64,000 bases of DNA, taken from Asterias rubens. Taxonomy: Eukaryota; Echinodermata; Asteroidea; Forcipulatida; Asteriidae. Location: contig NC_047066.1 of assembly GCF_902459465.1 (NCBI RefSeq), positions 11,163,047 through 11,227,046 on the forward strand. The letters run 5' to 3'. Below the pieces are notes generated by a model. The model was not told the origin of the DNA. It saw only the letters and a program-made list of their open reading frames with translations, and ran no database searches. How positions within the stretch are numbered: the stretch's first letter is position 1; each line of letters opens with the position of its first letter. Positions 57,076-64,000 of this stretch are shown piece by piece. The position numbers and the translations under genes are program-made.

Positions 57076-58785
57076 GTACAATGTGGTTGTGTGAAAAGAT
57101 ACTACTTTTTATGCCCCAAAAAATTCCATCTGCTGGGTATTTCTACTAAGAGTTCATATTCCTTCATGGATGTACTCGCTACGGATTTTCGGCAATTACT
57201 ATTGCAACCACCTTTTGAAACGAATTTTCCCGATGTAATTTTGTATTGTGTACATTTACGTTTTTGTATCGGAATAAAACAATCGGAAGGTTCCAAAAAA
57301 CAAAGATATACTTTGCCTGCAATAGCCAGGTTTATTTAGCCAGACAGAGACTAGCCTTTGAGAGCGAGGTATCCTTAAATAATTTGCTGACATAACGATT
57401 CTTAGTGATGCTCATTGGGTTAGCGTGTGATAAAGGCGGGCACCTCTCGCGTTTAACAACACTACCTAACGCAATTAACAGTAGTATTATGGCTCATTAC
57501 ATTCCATGTAATATATGAAAGCATAATCATTATTGTAAAGAGATTTGGCGTGCGATGTTAATGGTTTTTCAAAATGTTATTATTGAATCGGATAGCTGGC
57601 ATGATTAACTACCGTCGACGGAAATAATGACAAATGTGTATGTGGAATATCATCACGAGAAAATGCTTTTGTCGTTGACTGTAATGTATAAGGTTGATGA
57701 ATATAAACAACATGTCACAGTACATTATAAAATTGTGTCATATTACTTACTCTGTTTACCAAGCACCGATATTTCACTGATCATTTTCCCATGCTTTTTT
57801 AACTATGGCATTTCTCTTAATTGAAACTCAAGTATTATTTATGTGATCTATAAATTATAAGATATTGACATTGGGCTACGAGGTAATTAATTATCTCAGT
57901 GAACAGTATCTGTATTCATCAAGGGGTAGCCGTATTGTTTTGAAAACTAAGTGCTACGGCCAGCTGCTGCGTCTTCGGCGGCTGGAAATGGATGCCGCTT
58001 ACACTCTAACAACTAAATAGTTGAATCCAACACTTGCATAAGTTCGGTGAGTGACTACACTTTGAAACTGTTGAATCCAGCATTTTATGTATTAAATCGA
58101 GCATTTTAAAGTATTCAGTCAACAGTGTAAGTGCCAGGTTAACGTTTAAAAAAGCTGATTCAACAATTCCCAGGAATATTTTTTAGAAATGTTGAAATAA
58201 TATTTAAATTGTTGGATTAACCCTTTTTGCCTTGGATCAAAAATTTAAAATGCTAGATTTAACAAACCAAACAAAACGCAGGATCCAACACTTTCAAAGT
58301 TTAGTCACTCACCAAACTCGTGCAGAGTGTAACTAGACCTGATTTCATGACTCTGCTTACTGTGGAATTCTGTGCTTACAACTATCGTATTCACAGGGTG
58401 TCATACCCTCTAAAAACACTCAGCGTCAAAAGTGATACAGAGTCTGGATACCAGGGGGCCTGATCCATCTCCAGGACAGGCGGACCCGGAAAGGTCCGGA
58501 TTCGGATTTTAACTTGGATTCTGCGTTATTTTTGACCCATTGATGGGTAATTATGAAACATACATTCCGGGTCATACTGACCCATAAATGGATCAGGCCG
58601 AAGGTGAATCGGATCCGGGTCAATTCTGACCCGAATAGGATTAGAGTTAAGCACAAATATCTGCAGTTACCAGAGCGATGAATTTGGACCAATAAGGCAA
58701 TGCGTCACACGCGTTTGCTGCACGCACAAAGAAGTCATCGGGTTAGCTGAGTCCGGTACAAAAGATGGCATACGATTGCACTAAT
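57076..58785. other. Presumed intron or intergenic DNA
   Basis: Fragment of the 7272-type element at 58334-58390 and a self-similar GACCCGG/CCGGGTC patch at 58490-58640; no exon found. Confidence 0.4.
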
Positions 58786-60079
58786 ATAGGTTTCTCGGTC
58801 AATTTCGGAAAATGAGCAGCCAATTTAACCGCCGGCCTATTCTATTTCGCACGAAATTGAATGCTACTAAAAAGGGTAATTCTATTTCATTTTAAGACTA
58901 GTCAAATCTACTTTTACGTCATTCGATTTAACAAAATAACCATTCAATTTAACAATTCATCGAAGCTGCGTTCAAATTCGCAGGAGTGTTTTTGCAGTCT
59001 TAAAAACGCTTGGTTAACTTGTTGTTTCCTTATACGAATGTTAAAGGCACGCGGTTAATTTGTTGGCACTCTTGAACATAATATGCCAAGATGTCTGGCC
59101 CGCCAACAGATGGTTGGTGAATATAGGTTTTCTCGGTCAATTTCGGAAAAAGAGCAGCCAATTTAACCACCAAGCTATTCTATTTCGCGCAAAATAGAAT
59201 GCTACTCAAAAGGGTCATTCGATTTCGTTTTGGGATTAGTCAAATGTAATGTTGCGTCATTCGAATTAACAAAATAATCATTGAATTTAACAATTCATCA
59301 AAGCAGCATTCAAATTCGCAGACGCTTCTTGAGGCGTGTGTGTCACGAAAAAGAATGACGCTACGCTAAATTGAACAGAGTGCTTAAGGAGTTTGACTCG
59401 ACCCAAAACGAAATTGAATGGCCGAATTTCGAATTTGAAACGCAGTAACAACTGGAAAAGCAAAACAGCTTTAATTCGAACGCATGAAAATTAAATTGAC
59501 TGCTCATTTGCCGAATTTGATCGAGAAAACCTATAATTATTTACAAAAAACAACAACTGAAAAAAAAAAAAAAAAAAAAAAACATTCAAAACCTTCAAAT
59601 GTCAGGTCTTCTTCAGTTAACCATTGAAGGTCTCCCGAAAAAAATAAATAAGAAAACAACCCTTATTGGGCCCAAGGTAAGGTCTACTGGGAACATAAAA
59701 CAAAGAAAATAAGGTTCGCTCGATTTAAAAGTGAAGGTACGAATAAATTATAAATTATACAGTTTATCTGTTTATTCGTATTTCTTTAGTCGTACTTATT
59801 TGAATCCTCGGTGAGCGAAATTGATTGCCTCTTTACGAAATTGAAATTGAATAAATCAGCAAAATCTCTAGTCGAACCAGCTTTGCTAAAATTGAGTGAT
59901 GATTGTGTGTCATGAAAAAGAATGAGTGTGCTAGGAACTTGAATGCCTCAAAACGAAATTGAATGACCAAATTCTGAATTTGAAACGCAGTAAAAACCGG
60001 AGAGGCAAAATAGCTTTAATTCAAACGCATGAAAATTAAATTGGCTGCTCATTTGCCGAATTTGACCAAGAAAACCTAT
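58786..60079. mobile_element. Outer fold-back element interrupted by a related copy
   Basis: Outer ends ATAGGTTTCTCGGTCAATTT (58786) and the complement AAATTTGACC..AAAACCTAT (60079) bracket a complete relative at 59123-59534. Interior blocks such as ATTCAAATTCGCAG and TTGAAACGCAGTAA recur in both. Confidence 0.7.
59123..59534. mobile_element. Inner fold-back element
   Basis: 412 bp with inverted ends of about 44 bp starting ATAGGTTTTCTCGGTCAATT, continuing through GAGCAGCCAATTTAA. Confidence 0.8.
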
Positions 60080-60969
60080 AGTTACCCCCAAATCACATAT
60101 TTTCATCGTCCAAACGCATTTCGTATGACATGAGCATGTGACTCTTGTGAAGAACGCAAGTCTAGACGATCGTTATAAAAGCGACGTCCAATTATTTTCT
60201 TGCATAAGTCGTCAGAAAGAACCACAAGCGCAATGAAACTCCTATGGGATTTAGGTAATCAGTGGAGACAGAGTGTGTGAAGTAGGTGTGGCTTAAAACA
60301 TTGGAATCACGTCACACTTACAAAAAGGGCTCACTTCAATTATGAACAGCAAATAATGCTTTAACAAACTTCTTCTTATCCTAAAAGAGCAGGATACAGT
60401 CACAAATCGCACATGTGGAAAGGAATGTCTAGTTTCTTTATCCCGGTGAGCATAATTTTGTTGTGCTTAGCCAATTTTATGCTGAAGCACCTCTAGACCA
60501 TTTTCCCAATTTCACTGAACTGCTTTTAAGCAGAAGTAATTGTCTATTTGCAAACGTAAGCAAGACACCAGTCACAGATTGAACACGTGATATGATATTT
60601 TGGCTGGTAACCTTATTCTGTTAAGCATTATGTTGTGCTCATTATAACTACTTGTTGTGCTTATAACTCATGTTTGATAAGCTGCTTATTATGTCTTTCA
60701 CCCATTGTATACTTTATTGTTCTTTTTTGCACTAGGCGTTTTACAAATTTATTATTGTTATTATGTCAAATTATAATGGTTATTATTATTAAGCAGCTCT
60801 GTAAAATGTCCTCAGGATAATATTTTGTTTTTGTTTTTTAGCTATCGCAAGTTTCAGTCGCGGGACCATCGCGCGTCCGACTATATAAACCAATCTTTAT
60901 GGGGAAAAACACGCAGTCGCTTCCCAATCAAGAGAAAAACAATTCGTCATAATTTAATGATTATGCGGT
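60080..60969. other. Presumed intron or intergenic DNA
   Basis: 60430-60680 is related to the GCTAAGCA/TGCTTAGC fold-back elements and to the 166-bp array unit; no exon found. Confidence 0.4.
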
Positions 60970-61279
60970 GTCAGATGCAATTGTGTCCGCCATGCAATAC
61001 TGTCCGCTCCGGACACTTTTGCATATGCAATCGTGTCCGGGCTATGCATAAACCGATGGGTGGTTATGTACATGACTGCGCGTAAGCGAGCGTGCATGTC
61101 TGAGCCTACGTGTATGCAGCATACGTATTAATTTACTGCAAGGACGGTTTTGCACGGGGGCGGACACAACTGCATATGCAAATGTGTCCGGGCGGACACA
61201 ATTGCATTATGCAGCAGCGTCCGGACGGACACGATTGCATATGCAAAACCGTCCGGCGGACATTATTGCATATATGCAA
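60970..61279. repeat. Cluster of TGCATATGCA-centred inverted repeats with GTCCG arms
   Basis: At least five short dyads of the form GTCCG...GCGGACAC-n-TTGCATATGCAA-n-GTGTCCG. Examples: 61010-61040, 61155-61190, 61195-61235, 61225-61255 and 61255-61275. The octamer-like ATGCAAAT appears inside. Right of the LINE at 61912 a GAGGACATAATTGCATGC block looks like the severed other side. Confidence 0.75.
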
Positions 61280-61409
61280 TAATGTCCTCCGGATAATAAT
61301 AATAATAATAATAATAATAAGACTTGTATCCACCCTGCTGGGTGTTCAAGGCGCAGTAAAACCAAAACAAAACAAAAACAAAACACAAAGAAAAACAGAC
61401 ACAACAAAA
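61280..61409 (-). mobile_element. 3' end of the LINE with (TTA)n tail
   Basis: 3' untranslated region of the truncated LINE at 61410, ending in a TTA/TAA microsatellite as CR1/L2-type elements do. The same 3' sequence reappears at 5855-6065. Confidence 0.7.
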
Positions 61410-61905
61410 TTAGTCATTGAAAACCTGTGACATAAGATAAGTTTTGAGAAGAGACTTGAATTTTGCGGTACAAACACAAGATCGAAGATTAAGTGGTAGA
61501 GAGTTCCAGATGCGAGGCGCGGCTGAAGAACAAGACCTGTCACCCCATGAGTGTCGAGACTTGGGTTCAATGAGGAGAAGCATGGAACTTGATCGAAGAT
61601 TCCTTGATGGAGTGTAAACTTGAAGCAGTTCAGAAATATAGTGGGGAGCCTTGCCATTTAGAGCTTTGTGGACAATGAGCATCAGTTTGAAGATGATTCG
61701 TTGAGAGATAGGGAGCCAGTGTAGTTGTTTCAGAATGGGGGTGATAGAACAGGATTTTCTAGACAGTGTCACAATGCGGGCAGCAGCTTTTTGGAGCCGT
61801 TGAAGTCGGGAAATCTGGTTGTTAGGAAGACTGTATAGAAGAGCATTGCCGTTGTCAAGACGAGAAGTAACAAATGCGTGAATGACCTTTTCAGTGGCAC
61901 TTTAG
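61410..61905 (-). pseudogene. LINE reverse transcriptase C-terminal end (CR1/L2-like), 5'-truncated
   Basis: Frame reading EKVIHAFVTSRLDNGNALLY, then KQLHWLPISQRI, KALNGKAPHYI and APRIWNSLPLNLR. This order is characteristic of the C-terminal end of non-LTR retrotransposon polymerases. A stop lies just upstream of EKVIHAF, so the copy is 5'-truncated. It is followed (leftward) by a 3' region containing a match to GCGCCTTGAACACCCAGCAG and a (TTA)n tail near 61280-61320. Confidence 0.85.
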
Positions 61906-63039
61906 TATTGCTTAGAGGACATAATTGCATGCGACACCGGTATTTCTTGGATTGCTAATCTTGCAAAGAAGAGGGCTGAGAATGACACACAGTCTTAATG
62001 ACCCACAGACAGTGATATTAAATTAGGCATTTTATAGATTGTCTTTGCAGTCAGCTTTTTGCCTTTTGGTATAAAGAGTTACTTTACGATTTTCTAGATT
62101 GATTGATTTGATTGGTTGGGCATTAGGTATAGACGTGATGAATTGCCACCGGCTGTATGTTAGAAATGAAGCATTATTACACTCCACGCAAAGGATTGCT
62201 GTCTCGCCAAACACGAGTTGAGAAAAAGCTCCTTGTAATGAAACTACATGGAGTATTAACCATGCGTGCTGTGGTACGATTGATTGTCGAACAGATGATG
62301 TCGTTATTGTGTACTCATTTTGTGTTCTAGTTTAGTTTTATTTAGTTCATGCAGCGCCTGGCCTTATTACAGCACCATATGTCACTCCATGTGTTGTCAT
62401 AGGCATAGGCCTTGCTTTCCGTAATTTATTAGGAGGCCATCAATAAACGTAGAACAGTTTAATTGGCTCAATCAATTTATAGGAAAGTCTTTCACAAACT
62501 AAAGTTAATGGTGAGTTTTTTTAGAGGGTGGTACGTTGTTAATTGATAATAAGTCTAATTGTAATAGACCTATAACTAATCTGATGTCATGTTGGTACGG
62601 GTAATTTCTCTTGTGAATTTGTAGCTATATTGACATGGTAAGATTTTGTTGTTTTTAGTGTGGCAGGTAAAACGAAATTGTATGAAGAAAATGGAATGAA
62701 ACTTAAGAGTATTGCCGAAAAGAACACAGTCAGTCCGAAATGTATTTGATACATTGGTTTAAGATGCTAGGTCCTAAGGGCATTTTTGACGCTCGTAATA
62801 TTTGTGTAGACTCAAGGAAATTGTAAGCTTTCATTTAATATGCTGTATTTAAATCTTGCTAAATGATATAATTGATTATTTTTGTGTAATTTAAATAATG
62901 TTGGGATCCCGACACTAATTTGAGTTTGTTGGCCAAACAATTTGCACGTTGTTTTTATTTTGTGCATTGTACATGGCATAATAAAAAAAAAATTATGCGG
63001 AAGTTTGTGTGTATAGGCAAATTGATGTGAAGATAATGA
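61906..63039. other. Presumed intron or intergenic DNA
   Basis: AT-rich. Contains GTTGGGATCCCGACAC (62902), a cousin of the palindrome inside the family H element. Confidence 0.4.
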
Positions 63040-63215
63040 TGGTATAGAAAGCTTCCCTTGAAATATGATTTGGTGAAGTGCTGTTAAACAGCACCAGGCT
63101 TTAAGAAATGAGTTACCAAACAAATAAAAAATGTATTTCCGTCTCAGGATACAGTTTGTTTAGCATGTACAACGGATTTACGCGACTCCCCTGAAAACAT
63201 TGCTCACTGTGATTT
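63040..63215. mobile_element. Fragment of the 3235-type fold-back element
   Basis: Shares GTATAGAAAGCTTCCCTTGA and GAAATGAGT with 3235-3605, plus ACTCCCCTGAAAACATTGCT with 39430. Confidence 0.55.
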
Positions 63216-63404
63216 TCACTTTTTTTTTCTCCAAACCTAACGACTAACGAAGCTTAAACTTATGCCAGGTAAATTATATTACATACACCTTAATTTACAG
63301 TGAGTATAGGAATCATGTCATGGCCACAAAATTTAAAAAGGGTATCAAACCCTTGGGGTTATAAATTATGACGTTTATAAAAAGTAGATTAAAGTGACTT
63401 TGCC

Positions 63405-63655
63405 TGTTGAGCCTCTTCCATTAGCTTCTTGTAATCCAATTTGCCGAATTACACATACCATGATACATGATGTGAATAGGTTTAGAGACAACACAAGGCG
63501 ACGCTACATCAGTGAATGGTGGGACCTCGATTTAGACGTCACAAGCAGTGCACAAGCTACCACCCGAAGGCTTTACAAATCTACAAGACAAGAAGTAGGC
63601 TTGAGTGGCCAAGTTCTATCCAATCTTAGCGTGATGCAAACAATTTTAGCCCAGT
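63405..63655 (+). CDS. Possible internal exon of an unrecognised gene
   Basis: Open frame encoding SCNPICRITHTMIHDVNRFR, then RRRYISEWWDLDLDV and QEVGLSGQVLSNLSVMQTIL. It lies between a ttccattag acceptor and a CA|GTAAGT donor. Composition is protein-like and denser in GC than its surroundings, and no repeat family seen elsewhere in the window covers it. I do not recognise the protein. It does not resemble P2X exon 2, which would be expected downstream of the exon at 54164. Confidence 0.35.
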
Positions 63656-64000
63656 AAGTCATCTGTTGGTATAGTCTTGCAGTCAGTCTCTCTTGTCAAG
63701 GACTTCCCCACTATAGAAATATACTCGACTCCTACCCGATTTCCTGACTCCTAAGTGGAAAGCACTTACGGTCGTTGCGACCGTTTGATTTTGGGCAAAC
63801 AGGATTTACCATTTCAAGATGTCAAATCGAGATAACCTCCTTTGAGAACGTGCTGCCCGGTAAGATGTATTCACTTAGAAATAATTCAAGCCGTATATTG
63901 ACAAAGTGTGTGCTAAATAGATCGAGCACTGATTTCTGTCGTCCGATTGCATCTGTCAACAAGTTTTCGAAGCGTAGCCCCAGTGTGGCACTATTAAAAG

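Overview
The window looks like nuclear DNA of a marine deuterostome, most likely a sea star (echinoderm). The reasons are intron-rich genes with GT/AG splice sites, an AT-rich background, deuterostome-like protein families, and a very dense load of short inverted-repeat elements and tRNA-derived SINEs. The species call is inference; no database was searched.

Five kinds of protein-coding gene can be supported. (1) Two class A GPCR genes in tandem on the + strand, each with an uninterrupted coding region (8478-9557 and 15497-16648). They are paralogues of a peptide-receptor type. (2) The first five coding exons of DEPDC5, a GATOR1 subunit, on the - strand (25811 down to 17628); the rest was not found and should lie to the left. 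(3) A complete three-exon ERp29 gene on the + strand (27510-30450), with signal peptide and C-terminal KEEL. It is divergent from DEPDC5 across about 1.7 kb. (4) A complete P2X ATP-gated channel gene on the + strand (34114-42339), 11 coding exons and about 415 residues, with all ten ectodomain cysteines and the ATP-site residues. (5) The first coding exon of a second P2X gene (54164-54330), same length and phase as exon 1 of the first copy, with the rest beyond the right edge or too diverged to see. One possible orphan exon lies near 63405-63655.

The remainder is mostly repeats. The dominant family (family A) is a 350-420 bp element with TTAA ends starting TTAAAGGCAGTGGACACTAT. I count 22 full or partial copies plus a short remnant, about 7.6 kb or 12% of the window. 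A second TTAA family (B), a third (H), several fold-back elements with 6- or 8-bp target duplications, tRNA-derived SINEs, CR1/L2-like LINE 3' ends with (ATT)n tails, a 33-bp x 29 minisatellite, a 166-bp tandem array and two recent segmental duplications fill introns and intergenic DNA.

Functionally the named genes are unrelated housekeeping and signalling genes: nutrient sensing (DEPDC5), ER secretory folding (ERp29), purinergic ion channels (P2X) and peptide sensing (GPCRs). Their linkage fits the old 12q24/22q vertebrate association. The most interesting non-genic signals are inverted family A copies bracketing DEPDC5 exons, a swapped central hairpin in family A, very clean palindromes, and a cluster of TGCATATGCA-centred inverted repeats interrupted by a LINE. 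No unmistakably new biological system is visible.
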